Under the pieces are notes generated by a model, which was given only the letters and a program-made list of their open reading frames with translations, was not told the DNA's origin and did no database searches. A program made the position numbers and the translations under genes. Shown here one piece after another: positions 10,040 through 22,319 of a DNA stretch of 64,000 bases (position 1 is its first letter; the number at the start of each line of letters is the position of its first letter). Location: positions 124,001 to 188,000 of the forward strand of contig JAKSZP010009286.1 of NCBI GenBank assembly GCA_022478985.1, in the 5' to 3' direction. This DNA comes from Massospora cicadina. Its lineage: Eukaryota > Entomophthoromycota > Entomophthoromycetes > Entomophthorales > Entomophthoraceae.

Positions 10040-11154
10040 TGTAAGTCCAGGGGAACATCCCCTATGTGTAGATTGGTCACTCTTCCCGTTTCCAAGCAAA
10101 AAGGGGCCAAAGAGGGCGGCTATATTTCTCGTCACCCAGGGCGACCTCGCCCACATGGTAGATGAGCGCTGGGTAATGGCCTTCCCTCTTTGGAACCCTC
10201 CCCCGTTACCTTCACTCACCTCAGCCGAACTTGTTAGCCAGATTAAGGAAATCTGTGCTGAGATCACTGAATTAAAGTTGATTGGTCCAAAAGTGATGGA
10301 AATAAAGCCTGGCAATTGGAATCTGCATAGTTAAATGGATGAAAGTTTATTATTGGCTGGAATTGCCAACAGTTTTGATTCTCTCAGCAGTATGATCATC
10401 AAAATTAACCCCCTCTCGAAATTGTTGGGGATGATCCCCAACGTGCAGCTCCCATCTGGAAAATTGGGAGTTGTGGCTGATGCAGCGCTTTTGACTGAAC
10501 AAATGGCCCAGTGACTGAGCACGGGCAGGTTGGGCATCCCAAACCTGTTCCCAACCAATTGGGACCACCCCTACATGGGGTGGCCCTGGGGATTCCTGTT
10601 GCTCATCAGGCCAGACGCCATCATGCCAACCGCTGGAAATGCAGTCAAGTCTTGGGGCAGGCATTCGGGTCAGCCTGACTGTGACTCAGCCTGATGCCAA
10701 ATCCTTCGATGTCAGTTCCTATTGAGCTTATCTGCCCCCATCTCTGAATAATTCGCTGGTTAGGTCAAACTTGAGGGACCTGATCCCTGCTTATTCCTGC
10801 ATCAATCAACCACTATTTATCAGTTGCATTACACTGAGGAAATTGTTGGTCAATTTTCTTTCTTTATTTTCCATTAAAAATCCTTTCCCCAAATTTAGTT
10901 TTTTTTATGTTGAAAAATAAACCGCCCTCTCTGATGGCACTCACATACCCCTTGGGGTTAATGGCCATATTTCTCTGGTACATATTATGTGCCTGTACAA
11001 GATTCTGGATCATCAGCAGATATTGACAAAACTCCTCTCTAGTTTCATATCTGTCATACCAGAAGCAGTGCCTTTGGCATTCTGGTTTGTCGTTCAGGTG
11101 CTCCAGCACCTAGGCTGGCAGACTGGTCTAATTCTAACTTCTTTTTGCCTGAAA
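10040..11154 (+). repeat. Gypsy1 left (5') LTR
   Basis: 1115 bp, homologous along its length to 23843-24966. The 168-codon opening at 9828-10334 and others inside the LTR run across its left boundary and are not genes. Many differences from the right copy are CpG to TpG or CpA, for example gattggtcac at 10071 against gatcggtcgc at 23874. Confidence 0.9.
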
Positions 11155-11499
11155 TAATCGACCAACCATTATTCCTAACCATTTCCGCCTTTCTCATATA
11201 TATTGGCATTACAATGGTCCCTTCTTTTCAGCTGAATTAGATTGTGAAGAAAATTTTCTATGGCTTGATAGCCTAGTTCCACTCAAAATGTATAATCCAC
11301 ACCCCATAGTTGCTGCAGCTATTGTGCTCATGTCAGTAGGTTCTGACAATATGACTTGAGACGGTCTTACTCCCCCTATGATACTAGCAGTTTCCCCTGA
11401 CTCCACTACCATCTCTTGGTATCACTGGATTAACCATAACTACCAATAAAGAGAACTTCGCTTACTTCTTACTACCCATGAAGATTAGTGTTGGGGTCC

Positions 11500-11620
11500 C
11501 ACCACATTTACTTTAAGGCTTTGGTGGATACCGGAGCTGCGGGAATTTTATGAGTGTTGAACTAGCCTAACAATTGGAACTTGACCTGTATTTAGGACCT
11601 TTGGTGATGGTTGCTTCTTC
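11500..11620 (+). pseudogene. Gypsy1 protease remnant
   Basis: LVDTGA is encoded at 11521-11538, with the active-site triad DTGA intact at 11527-11538. A frameshift follows at once, after which GNFMSVELA and QLELDL continue the retropepsin pattern. About 350 bp separate this from the LTR, leaving no room for a capsid. Confidence 0.75.
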
Positions 11621-12029
11621 AGCCTCCCAGACCTCATACCTAGTTTGCCAGCAAGTCTCATTTTCAATAATTCAGTTCAGCTTTTGCGATTGATTTCAGC
11701 AATGCCAAACTTGGTGTTTCTGGTTATCTTAGGGGTTAAATGGTGGTGCCAGCAACATGTTAAGATTTGTCTAGAGTCAAATATGTTGTCATTTGCCAAT
11801 GTTTAAAAGGAGGGAGAATTTCCCTTAGTTATTACCCTTAAGAAAACCCAAGGTCGCAGCTCCATTACTTCCCTCATTTACCCTTCAGGCCTTCCATCCA
11901 ATTTTCTTGAAGAATTGATGCACTATCAGAGTATCTCAAATCCGAGAAGGCGATCCATCTTCCCCTCACACTAAATTTGACTTAGGATTCTGAACAATGG
12001 TACAGTTGGTGAGCATCAGCAGCCCTTTG

Positions 12030-12864
12030 TATCCGCACATGGCAGAAGAGGAGGTTGCTCTTAACACCTGGCTAGACGATATGCTCAAGAAAGGTTGGTT
12101 GTTTAAAGAGACATCACCAATTGTCTCCCCCATCGTTTTTGCCAAGAAAGCCAATGGTTCTCTCCGCCCCTGAATGGATTATGGCCACCTAAATAAAATT
12201 ACAGTGAGCGATCCCTACCCTTTACCCCTTTAACAGACCATCATTCAAGCAATTGTAAAGTCTCACGTGTTTTCCAAACTTGATCTCATCAATGCCTCTA
12301 AACAAATATGGGTACTGGAAGATCAAGAATGGCTTAATGAGATTTGTATCAAATGAGGTATCTTCCAGTTCCGCGTAATTCCCTTTGGGATGAAGAATGC
12401 ACCAGCCACCTTTCATTGAATGAAAAATAGTGTGCTGGGTGACCTCTAACTCACATGCGCGATCTCATACATTGATGCCATTCTGGTTCATTCCCCAACT
12501 CCCAAACAACATGCTAAAGACTTAGAAGCAGTCGTGGCTGCTTTGCACAAAGTGGACCTGTTTGTCAAGCATTCAAAATGAAAGTTCTATAAGGATGAAG
12601 TTACTTTTCTCAGGAACCTGGTCTTAAAAGATGGGTACGTGATCCCGCCCAACAAGTTAGATGCCATCTGCAAGTGGCTGACTACAACAACCCAAAACAA
12701 TTATAGAGTTTCTTGGGTACTATTATTTTCCAAAAAAATTTTCCCCAGCCCTTTCCCAGTTAGCTGCTCCACTCCACTTCCCACAGGTAAGAATGTGTCT
12801 TTTTTCTGGACTTCCAAGTGCCAGCAGGCGTTTGAGTCAATTAAAGACATATTCTTATCACCCC
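12030..12864 (+). pseudogene. Gypsy1 reverse transcriptase remnant
   Basis: SPIVFAKKANGSLRP near 12125, KLDLINASKQI near 12277, FRVIPFGMKNAPATFH near 12370-12416, and SYIDAILVHSP near 12467-12500 follow the order of gypsy RT. The catalytic YxDD box reads YIDA, so the second aspartate is lost. Stops and shifts are frequent. The RNase H junction (FESIKDIFLSP) is cut at 12864 by NA1 and rejoins at 21702 as PILKHLDPTKPYIITCDAL. Confidence 0.85.
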
Positions 12865-14046
12865 TGTCAAAATCCAAGGATTGCTCGCTTGAAAAATGTT
12901 ATCATGCATGTCTATTAAGGCTAAAGTTCTGATGGTTGATACTCTATAGTGCTTGTAGTTTATGGTATTCAGACTGTTTAACAAATCACTAGGCCTATTA
13001 AATTTGCCTTAACTCTTTTGGCCAATTTTGGGCAAAATTTTCACTTTGGGTTTAAATTTCTTCTGAAGTAGCAAAGTTGCAAGCTGTAGATCCTGAGATC
13101 CCAGCTTGCCAACACTCTCCAAAAGTGACTTTAGATACAGATTAAATGAAGATAAAAATAAAATAGACTTTTATTAGATTAAATTATTTGATAATAATTC
13201 ATTAGGCCAGGCGCCAATATTTATACCTCTAGGGCATCTCCTGGCCGCATTCCAGCACAAAATTTCAACAGCTATTTTACTACCTCAGTTCGGCTTATGA
13301 CTGAAACCTTTTCTTAGGTTCATTGGTGGCAAAATACTCTCAAAATTGGGAGGATTTCAGGTACAAAATTGTGATAAAAGCATGCAAAATTGTCTTAAGA
13401 TCTTCTGAATTTCAGTTTTATCATACTGCTTACAAAACACACTTTCTGTGAAATTCTGGTTTCAATTGAAGTAAATGACACACAAATAATAGGGACGTCA
13501 GCAGGCCTCTTCCTCAATAACACTAGGTAACCCCTTTTGCGCGGTCCATGCAAGTGCTATCATGCCAATTACGCAGATCAACATATGAATTTTCGCCCTA
13601 GAGCAGAAAATTGATTACGTTGTTCATTTGTTTAATTGTCCATGGGACTTTTAAATGTAATTTTGGGCCATCCCCAAATAGTTTTGTATGTAAATTTTTT
13701 AATATTGATCCCAATTAATTGGGACTAGTTGCTGAGGATTGGGGAAGATATAATTGGCCCAACTATGCGAATGTATTGGCCCAAGCTGCTGATAGAATAA
13801 TTAATTAAATTGACGTTGAGTTGATCAACCCAGCCAAATAGTTGCAGAGAAAGTTATCTTAAATGTGCGGGGATATTTGGCACAAGCTTTAGTAATATAA
13901 TCAAATTCACGTAGCAATAATTGGCCTGAGCCATGTTATTATACTAGGTTTTAATTAGATTGTTAGTTCAAGCATTAAGTGGGAAAATCGGCCTAAACTG
14001 TAGGTTGTTGAAGGGTTTATTTTTGAGTCAACCACAGAATAGAACA
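12865..14046 (-). repeat. NA1 left (3') LTR
   Basis: 1182 bp, uninterrupted. At about 13271-13286 it carries tattttactacctcag, the unoccupied version of the LINE1 target in the right LTR. Related to NA2 at 55267-63520. Confidence 0.9.
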
Positions 14047-14697
14047 TATCCCCCCACTTGATTTGAACATAAGCCATATGATTCCCAATTAACCTTCACT
14101 GATCATCATAGCTAATTTTGGCCCAACCAGTGACAAATCTCAAGTTGAATTCACATTATTGTAAATTTCAGCCCAACTGGCTGACAAATCTTGAGTTAAA
14201 TCCTTTTTTGGACTGAACAGCTGATGACTCTGGAGTGAAATCCTTTTATTGTTAATTTCAGCCTGAACTGCTGATAAATCTGGAATTGAATCCTCTCCCC
14301 ACCCCAGGTTCAGACTAAAGTAGTTATTAGGTATTATATTTTTTAGTTTTATACTTTTTTATTTATTTTTTTCTTTTATTTTTTTACTTTGTATGAATTG
14401 CTAATATTTTATATGTTATAATTTTTTATTCTTTTCTCTTCTTTTCCTCTTTTTTATGTTTTTTACTTTTTGATTGGCCATCTTATTAAGTCTTCTTAGT
14501 AATAGACTTGGGCCAGTTAGGTTTTTGAATTTGCAGGAACAGCTTCTTGAACAGTTTGATGTATCATTGTTCATAATCAGCCCTCTTTCCCGTTGTGAGG
14601 TATCTGGAGTAAGGATTGCCGCCAGTACTCTAGGCATAGAACAGATGTTCAAAATATTAGTTTCTGCATTGGTGTCAATTATGATGATTCAGTTTAT

Positions 14698-15236
14698 ATA
14701 ATATTGCCCTGAACTACTGGATTCCAATGCCTGAATCTGCCCTTAGTTTTTCCAACCTGCTTTTCGGCTGAATGGACAGAGCTTTTTCCTACTTTTCTTT
14801 TGTCAAAGATGGGTGAGCATCAGCTGCTTTGTTTTTTGAGTTTGTCAGGCTTTTCTTTAAATAAAGTTTGATTAGATGCTATGCTTTTAATGTATTTGCC
14901 CATACTATCTAATTGGGAATTTGAAGTTGATAATTGCATTATAAGTTCTCAAAATTCCTGAGTAATTTCAGTGTTTCTAGCCTGCAATCTCGACACAGCC
15001 ATCCAAATTATAGAAAATTCTTTGTTGTTCAAGGCATCATCCTCATCCCTATTCAGGATGATTGGTTTTGCTGCATGAGCTCCCCCCACTTTGACAAGAT
15101 TACAAGTTTAGGAGATACCAGTTGCAGAGCCTTGTTGACTGAGAAAATAATCTGAGATGGCCTCAACTCTAGTTTCCATCTCAATATCGCTGGTATGTCT
15201 GGCCAAATCTGCCAGGTCAAGGTTACTGGAATCCAT
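14698..15236 (-). pseudogene. NA1 gag-leader-like remnant
   Basis: From an ATG at 15236, just inside the primer site, a frame runs leftwards for about 180 codons with four stops: MDSSNLDLADLARHTSDIEM, then FSIIWMAVSRLQARNTEI, then SNSQLDSMGKYIKSIASNQ. It is charged and helix/coiled-coil-like. The placement right after the primer site is that of gag, but there is no capsid major-homology pattern or zinc knuckle. The rest of the interior (14061-14697) is T/A-rich in its left half, with no coding signal. Confidence 0.45.
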
Positions 15237-15260
15237 TTTGGAGAGTGTCACCGGTTTTGA

Positions 15261-15272
15261 GTGAGCACCAGT
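15261..15272 (-). other. NA1 primer-binding site
   Basis: Minus strand ACTGGTGCTCAC follows the LTR end TTTTGACA directly. It shares TGGTGCTCACT with the LTR5 element. Confidence 0.6.
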
Positions 15273-15697
15273 TGTCAAAATCTGAGGATCGCTTGCTTGT
15301 GAATTGTTATCCTGCACATCTATTCAGGCCAAGGTTCTGATGGTTGATCCTCTATAGCACCTGTAGTTTATGGTATTTGGACCATTTAAAAACTCACTTG
15401 GCTTATTAAATTCGCCTCAATTTTCTCTGGCCAATTTTGGGTGTAATTTTCACTTTGGGTTCAAGAACTTGTTCCAAGGCAGCAAAGTTGCAAGTGTAGA
15501 TCCTGAGATCCCAGCTTGCCAACACTCTAAAAAAGCGACTTTAGTTACAAATTAAATAAAGATAAGATAAAATAGACTTTTATTAGACTAAACAATTTGA
15601 TAAAAATCCATTAGGCCAGGAGCCAGTATTTATACCTCTAGGGCATCTCCTGGCCACATTCCAGCACAAAATTTCAACAGCTATTTTACCACCTCAG
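15273..15697 (-). repeat. NA1 right (5') LTR, first part
   Basis: 425 bp matching the start of 12865-14046. It is cut at 15697 by LINE1 and resumes at 20946. Confidence 0.9.
15682..15697 (+). other. LINE1 target-site duplication, left copy
   Basis: tattttaccacctcag, repeated exactly at 20930-20945. The uninterrupted sister LTR has the single-copy site near 13271. Confidence 0.95.
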
Positions 15698-15781
15698 GGG
15701 CTTTTCTTTCTCGTAACAATCACTTTAGTTACTTATTATTTGATTCAAACAGCAAATTTTGGATAACCACACACAGGAAAA

Positions 15782-17160
15782 ATGGGCGACTTTAATAACA
15801 AAAATAATACAACATGGGCGAGCGTCGCGGCAAGTGGTGCGCTTAATGGTGCAACTAAGGGCAAGAAACGCCCTGGAGGGGGACCAGGAACCCAATCTGC
15901 AAAGAAATCGCAAACTCAGACACTATCTGGGTTTATGGTATTTACTGTAAAGCACGCGCAATACATGTACATTCAATTCAACCAACCTTTGTCAAAGGTG
16001 GAACACGGGATCATACTCTTCCTTGGGGATGAGTCACCAACCCTGTGGGAGAAAACATTTGAGGCACAGCCCTCACTTTTCCCTCACGCGGTGTACGTAG
16101 CCACCAACAACATGGGCTGCAGCTGGATTGATATTGGTTTTGAAACAGCCGATGAAGCTGATGCCGCAGCAAAAATCTGCGTGGAAATTGCCCTCCCTGA
16201 GGGCAAAAATTGTGCGCACCGCGCGCACCAGATGGAACAAAGCAAAAACTTTGTTCATCTCCTTTGACTCGCTCCCCACCAACCTTCCTCATAAGGTAAT
16301 CGAGGAGGAGCTCTGCAAAGGTCTTGTGGCCTACAGAGAAATCCAACAACTTGAATTGCAGCTATTTCGCTTAATACCCGACCTGTGCACGGGCAAAGCT
16401 ATCGCTGTAATCAACCCCTTCCCAGAAGTTGAAGAGGATTTATCCAGAATTCCCTGCGCAGCAGAATTTCACTTTGCAGATGGGGGCCAGTCGGCTGCAT
16501 TCCAAGTTACACTGGAACGCGCACCACCCATTTGCAACCACTGTGGCTCACTGGGCCACAAGTAACATGCATGCCCTGTAAAAGAGGGCTTAATGGAAAA
16601 TGATTTTTATGAAGAAGCTATGGACGAAGATAATGAAAACTTCGCCAAAATGACTGATGGCCACCACCCATTCCGCTGAGGTGAAGATGGACTATACTCC
16701 ATCGTGGACCCAGTTACAAGTAAACAGCGTAAAGCAGCACAAAAAGCCCGCAAGAGAGCAGCGGCTGAAGCGGCGGCACACGCGGAATCCGCCATTATAC
16801 GGACAAATTCAGGAGGATATCTCAGATAATTACCAAACCAACCAATCAGAACAATATGCCCAGGTCGAAAATTTTCACAGTAACCGGACTGAGCCACAAA
16901 GCGTCATCAGTCATGCACATACTGAGGAACAATGCAACCACAATTTGGGTGAAAATGCGGTGCACAATGCAACAAAGTTGAACCTCAAAAATATAAAATC
17001 CAATCAACAACCTGCATCAAATCAAAATGAGACCTGTGTAGGAAAAGTTGATGCAAATGCAAAAACCGAAATTCCCAATAATCATTGGGTCAGATCAAGG
17101 GAACCAACAATGGCAGTGAAAGAGTTGGAGTACAGACGCGGAGCATGGCCAAAATGAGCC
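15782..17160 (+). pseudogene. LINE1 ORF1 (RNA-binding, zinc knuckle)
   Basis: ATG at 15782 begins MGDFNNKNNTTWASVAASGA, followed by a basic linker and a folded region with GCSWIDIGFETADEADAAA (about 16111-16167), which has a counterpart in LINE2 (RGWLDLGFKNKEAADKAA). The frame shifts near 16250 and continues to a knuckle at 16533-16574 with spacing CX2CX4HX4C, where one spacer codon is now TAA. A Lys/Arg/Ala-rich tail follows to about 17157. ORF1 proteins of this type bind their own RNA in the ribonucleoprotein particle. Confidence 0.85.
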
Positions 17161-17221
17161 ATGGTGGGATAGGACCAGAGGGTCCTCCCAACCGCTCCTA
17201 AGGCGCCACAGGCACCTCAGT

Positions 17222-17960
17222 TCAATAGGGACATTAAATATCGCGGGAGCCAGGGCTCATAAGTCCCAAGCCAAAAAGCTGGCATTCCTGCGAAAACCTC
17301 TTGTAGACATCTTAGCCATCCAAGAAACCCACTGCCTACAAGGGGAAGAAGAATACTGGTCAACCAGGGTCGCACCATCACAATCAGTATGGACATCTCA
17401 CTGTGGGGTGATAGTCCAAAACAACAAAAGATTTAAAATTACAATTTCATCATCACACTTGCATGGTTGAGTCCTGGTAGCAACAATCACATGCCAAGAT
17501 GAAATAATTTCGCTAGCATGTATCTACGCACTGTGCACTGCAACTGAGAGAAAAAAAATTTGAAAAATTTTCTACCCTCACCCTCCCACCAGATATCATC
17601 ATATTAGGCGATTTCAACTGCTGGGATAACCCCAATACAGATTGATGGCCTAATCCTAAGGGATACCCACCTGGTCACATTGAATATCGCACAATGAAGG
17701 CATCTCTTGGCTTACAGGATGCTTTTCCTCCCAATTCACCAATCCTTCCCCATATGACAAGACCCAACATACGTGAGGGACTGCTCATATCAATGAGTCA
17801 TATTGACCACATCCTCATCCCACAATCCCACCACTCAAGAATCTCTAAATTTACAACAAAAAAGATCAATTTTTTGATCACCAATTAGTTATGGTGTAGT
17901 TAGTGCCAACTAATTCCCACACACAGGTGTCGCCTTGGAGAAAGCTTCACCCAGAAAATA
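17222..17960 (+). pseudogene. LINE1 ORF2, endonuclease domain
   Basis: Begins TLNIAGARAHKSQAKKLAFL and continues DILAIQETH (the 'QE' metal-binding motif, about 17308-17334). Further on come ILGDFNCWDN (about 17600), SHIDHILIP (about 17790) and FDHQLVMV (about 17874), in the order of the exonuclease-endonuclease-phosphatase fold that nicks target DNA. These key residues are all still readable but are spread over several frames, with stops at 17470, 17560 and 17645. Confidence 0.85.
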
Positions 17961-18138
17961 TAAGATTGACTGAAATATCTGACTGGGTTGAAAACAAGGC
18001 TACAAACCCAGATAAACAGCCCCATTCACTTCAGATCCCATCATAACATGGGAAAATTTCAAAAAAGATATAATCAACAAAACCTGACATATTGCATCAT
18101 GCAAGTAGACCGCGGACACAGCCACAATCAAGCGTACC

Positions 18139-19818
18139 TTGGAAGAACTAGACCACCTGGAAATAAATACTCTGAGATCTGGCTATAGCCCTAATTGGGG
18201 ATGCAAATGGGCAGAAATTTCAGCCCGACTTAACAATCTCATCTTTGAACACCAACACAGAATCAAAGTATTGAACAAAGGTAAGTTCATAAAGGAAGGC
18301 GAAACCTGTTTGACATACTTTTTCCGCCAATTCCACTCCCGCAGAAACCAGCCCATGTGCACACAGGTCCGCAAGACCAATGGCACTGTGGCAACTAACC
18401 CTGAGGAGGTCAAGGCAGAAGTACACCGCTATTACACCGAATTATATCGCGATATGCCAACAGATCCACAAAAAATTAAAGAATATATTCAAACTTCCAA
18501 GATACAAAGTACACCACCAAATTACAATATACTATCCCTTATCACACAGGAGGAGCTTTGGGAAACAATTCGCGGTGCACCACGTAGGAAATGCCCAGGG
18601 CCTGATGGGATACCCTACGAATTTTACAAAAAATATTTTTTAACAAATCGCCCCCCCTCCTATTGGCGTCAATGAACCAAAGTTTGTTGGAAACACGCCT
18701 ATTACCATGGAGGCCATTAATCCTACGTTATAACCTTGTATAAAAAGGGTGACAAGTTGGACCTGGCCAACTGGCGCCCAATTGCAATCTCCAACACTGA
18801 CACAAAAATTCTAACAAAAATTCTAGCAGCTAAATTAGGCGCAATTGCAACTGACGCCTATCACCCAACCAGTTTGGGTTTATACCAGGGGCGTTCAATT
18901 TGGAATAACATTCACCCTGTTGCAAATATTTGCCAATCCAAAGCAACTGGTGCCCTGGTCTTCTTGGATCTGGAAAAGGCGTATGACCGTGTTAGCTGGC
19001 CATACCTCAAAGAATGTCTACATGCCTTCAAACTCCCACCAAGATTCATAAAATGGGCGATGCTCTAACAGAATCTGCAACCATGGCTGTATGCGGCCCT
19101 GGATTCCTAACAAACAAGATTAAACCACACAGAGGGCTCAAACAAGGGGTTACCTCATCCCACTGCTATACAATTTCAGCTTTGACCCGCTCTTCTGAGT
19201 AACTGACTCACGTTTAATGGGGATAACCCACAAGGACAACCAACAGTCAAGATACTGGCCTTTGCATATGACTGCGTAGCAGGTATAGCAAACAATGAAG
19301 ATGACCAACAGCTGGATCACACTCTAGAGGAATACTCCAAGGTGAGCAATGCATCGCTCAACAAAAGGAAGACAGAAATCATCCTCTTAGGCAAATACAC
19401 AAACAATTGGGCCACAACATCAGAACCTCACACCAACACTCGAAGAAAAAGCCCAATTATATTACCCTTTGCAACACCTCCCACCACCTCTCCTGTCCAA
19501 CACCTTGGAATCTGGCTAGAATCAGGGGGATATGCTAATGAGACAATGGAAAGTAACCTGTTACAACGGGTATCCAAAGGCGTCGCCTCCCTCAAGGGAA
19601 GAACCCCAGGATTAACAGGACGAGTTACAGTTGCTAACTCGCTCATCCTCCCAATACTGTGGTACCAGGCCCATGCGATAGCCTTCTCACTTACCTTTAT
19701 AACCTCAATTCACGCGCTTATCCAGGGCTGGCTGTGGCCTGGCTCTCACCCTCCTATACGGATGGAAACACTATTTGGCCCACGCTCAAGCGGAGGCATG
19801 GGACTAATAGATTTCTGA
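18139..19818 (+). pseudogene. LINE1 ORF2, reverse transcriptase domain
   Basis: RT blocks in order: RKCPGPDGIPYEFYKK (about 18586), YKKGDKLDLANWRPIAISN (about 18736), VFLDLEKAYDRVSW (about 18958), HRGLKQG (about 19129), then the catalytic box at 19261-19272. That box reads FAYD instead of FADD, so one catalytic aspartate is replaced. The thumb-like part continues through HLGIWLESGGYAN (19501) and the frame closes at 19818. Stops and shifts occur near 18675, 19068 and 19198. Confidence 0.9.
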
Positions 19819-20800
19819 GAGCCATGCCAATCACATCTAGGTACCTGGATAAAGGGAAATCCTTGCTCCAGACCTCCCGCAACAACATTGGTCCAGAGCA
19901 GCAAGGACTAACTTTGCACAGGCGCTCAAATTAACCAACCCACATAGTCCACCCAGACTACTTTCATACCTTACCAAGCACCCTACTGCAACGGGTCCAC
20001 ATGGAACCTCCCCTCATTTAAAACATATCCTCCGAACTATCCACCGTATGGGATGGACCATAGAGAACATGGGTACTATACAGGGAAGGGGACGACCCAG
20101 CCCCCAATTCAAATTAAGAAACCCGAAAACCACCCCCAGAGGGATATGCTCGCAACAACCCCAAGCATAGCTAGGATAGAATACCTAGATATGCTGGACA
20201 TTCCCTATGATTTAACCACACAGAAAGCAATGTGGAAAATGACACACCACCCACTCCTACAACCAAGGATAAGAGCAAACGCCTGGCGCTGTTTGAGAAG
20301 GACCTATAGGATGGCGGATCGCTCCAACTCCATCCACAAACATGTGCAGTATGTGGAGGGGAGGGATCCCTACATCACCGCCTAGAAACATGCCCCCCAA
20401 CCAAAGCTATATGGCAGGAAGTCGCACGCCTGCTCAAGATTCAAAACGAACAGGAATTCTCGATATAAAAGAATATCTTCACACTCCAGATCGAGTCACC
20501 AATCCCATCTACACTCCGCTCCCTAATAATACCCATTGCAATGTGGACAATACACACAATTGCATTAGATGTGTTTAAGGGCACAGTCCAACCATTCATG
20601 AGATTATTAACAGATTTCATGTCCACTTACTAGAGCACTTCCAAGCCTGGCTCTATGGATATATGAGACCAAGACAAAAAGCGCTCATAGAATCATGGTT
20701 CCCACTCTGGTTCCTCCACACAGACCCTTTCCTTCACACCTGCTCCATAGCAGGGGAAACCCCCTTGGAGTAGTGCACCAACCCCCCCATACCTGGCAGT
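19819..20800 (+). pseudogene. LINE1 ORF2, C-terminal region
   Basis: Out-of-frame fragments matching the LINE2 C-terminus: RIEYLDMLDIPYD (20172), RANAWRCLRRTYRMADRSN (20275), then the zinc-type C..C...H..C region now scattered over two frames around 20340-20410, and ESWFPLWFLHTDPFLH (20690). Homologous LINE2 segments are at 61130-61700. Confidence 0.8.
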
Positions 20801-20886
20801 CCCGCTGGCAACAGGGGTAACTTGAGTACCCCGGGGTAACCAATTTTTATATTTCTTAGTTATTCTCTTAGTTTCACATATATTCG

Positions 20887-20929
20887 GTAATGTCTGTCCC
20901 CTGGTCAGCTTATCTCGGTTAAATACAAA
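20887..20929 (+). other. LINE1 3' tail shared with the H elements
   Basis: The block gtaatgtctgtcccctggtc at 20887-20906 recurs, sometimes with a few changes, in LINE2 (61837-61852) and, on the minus strand, in H1 (48727-48748), H2 (56128-56146) and H3 (52755-52776). The end is an AT-rich ttaaata-type tail rather than poly(A). A conserved 3' end is what a LINE RT recognises. Confidence 0.8.
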
Positions 20930-20945
20930 TATTTTACCACCTCAG

Positions 20946-21701
20946 TTTGGCATACGACTGAAACCTTTTTTTAGATTCATTGGTGGCAAAATACTCTCAA
21001 AATTGGGAGGATTTCAGATATAAAATTGCGATAAAAGCATGCAAAATTGTTCTAAGATCTTCTGGATTTTAGTTTCTTCATACTGCTGACAAAACACACC
21101 TTCTGTGAAATTTTGGCTTAATTGAAGTAAATTACACACCCCTAATAGGGACGTCAGCAGGCCTCTTCCTCAATAGCATTATGCAACCCCTTTTGCGCGG
21201 TCCATGCAAGTGCTATCATGCCAATTACATGGATTGACATACAAATTTTCACCCTAAAGCAGAAAATTTATTACGCTGTTTGTTCATTTGATTGTCCATG
21301 GGACTTTTAAACATAACTTTGGGTCGTCCCCAAATTGTTTTGTATGCAAATTTCTTAATATTGATCCCAATTAATTGGGACTAGTTGCTGAGGATTGGGG
21401 CAGATATAATTGGCCCAACTATGCGAATGTATTTGGCCCAACCTGCTGATAGAATAATCAATTAAATTGACTTTAGTTGATCAACCTGGCCGAGAAGTTG
21501 CAGAGAGGGTTAACTTAAATGTGTGGGGATATTCAGCATGAGCTTTAGTATTATAATTAAATCCACGTAGCAATAATTGGCCCAAGCCAAGTATTCATAC
21601 TAGGTTTCATTTAATTATTAGTTCAAACATTAGGTGGGAAAATCGGCCTAATCTGTAGGATGTTGAAGGGTTTAGTTTTGAGTCAACCACAGAATTTGAC
21701 A
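20946..21701 (-). repeat. NA1 right (5') LTR, second part
   Basis: 756 bp continuing 15273-15697 after LINE1 and ending aatttgaca at 21701. Together the two parts equal the 1182-bp left LTR. Confidence 0.9.
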
Positions 21702-22070
21702 ACCTCCTATCTTAAAACATTTGGACCCCACTAAACCATATATCATCACTTGTGATGCTTTAGCAGTAGCAATTGGGAAGTTCTTCTCCAGGAGCATGAT
21801 GGGTTAGAACATCTGGCTGCTTACATTTCCCAGAAATTTACTTCAACTGAGCAATTATGGGCCATTTATGACTTGGAATTGGCAGCCGTAGCATGGGCAT
21901 TAACTCATTGGTGGTACCTGTTACAGGGAGCCCAGTATGAGTTAACTGTGCATATGGACCACCAAACCCTTTTATTTTTTGGAAACCTCAAAAATTGGCA
22001 CATAGACAGGATCATACTTATTGGGATTTATGTAGCTTCAATTTTAAATATAAATTTAGGAAAGTCGCAT
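21702..22070 (+). pseudogene. Gypsy1 RNase H remnant
   Basis: PILKHLDPTKPYIITCDAL continues the frame broken at 12864. Then come FVQFTSTEQLWAIYDLELAA-like pieces and, in the open piece 21873-22073, MDHQTLLFFGNLKNWHIDR, the 'DH..L..F..LK...R' block of gypsy RNase H. Confidence 0.85.
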
Positions 22071-22319
22071 TAATTTGCTTCCCAACTTTCTTAGCCATAA
22101 CCTGGCTCATTACCTATGGACTTGGAGGAAGTGGACTTGGTTACCGTGATCCCCACCACCCAAATCCTATCTATTGTCCTGCTTTGGTCACCTAAGTAGT
22201 GTTAGCTCAAGATGCTCTGCTTATAGCATGGGTTTTTGCAGCACAGATGTCCTGCCCCAAAGGAGTGGAGTTATTCAATCAATTATCCCTTTAAACCCAC
22301 AAATATCCCCTGAATTCCT

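Larger units (their letters stand above)
15698..20929 (+). mobile_element. LINE1, full-length Tad-like LINE (5.2 kb), degraded
   Basis: Bounded by a perfect 16-bp TSD (15682-15697 and 20930-20945). The layout is a 5' leader of about 85 bp, ORF1 with a zinc knuckle, then ORF2 with apurinic-type endonuclease, RT and C-terminal zinc region, then a tail with gtaatgtctgtcccctggtc (20887-20906) and no poly(A). Its first 40 bases resemble those of LINE2, so both are close to full length. Every ORF is broken. Confidence 0.92.
12865..21701 (-). mobile_element. NA1, non-autonomous LTR element with 1.18-kb LTRs
   Basis: LTRs are 12865-14046 and 15273-15697 plus 20946-21701 (1182 and 1181 bp once LINE1 is removed). 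Ends are TGTCAAAA and TTTGACA or AGAACA. The TSD is acccc (12860-12864) against acctc (21702-21706), inside the gypsy1 RNase H frame, which rejoins cleanly. A minus-strand purine tract (CAAGTGGGGGGATA, 14047-14060) and primer site (15261-15272) give minus orientation. The interior is only 1226 bp and holds a short gag-leader-like remnant and no pol. It therefore needed another element's enzymes. Half or more of its length is LTR. Confidence 0.9.

Noticed and set aside
9828..10334. A single 168-codon gene
   Set aside because: It crosses the left boundary of the gypsy1 LTR at 10040, so the second half is LTR sequence read by chance in the same frame.
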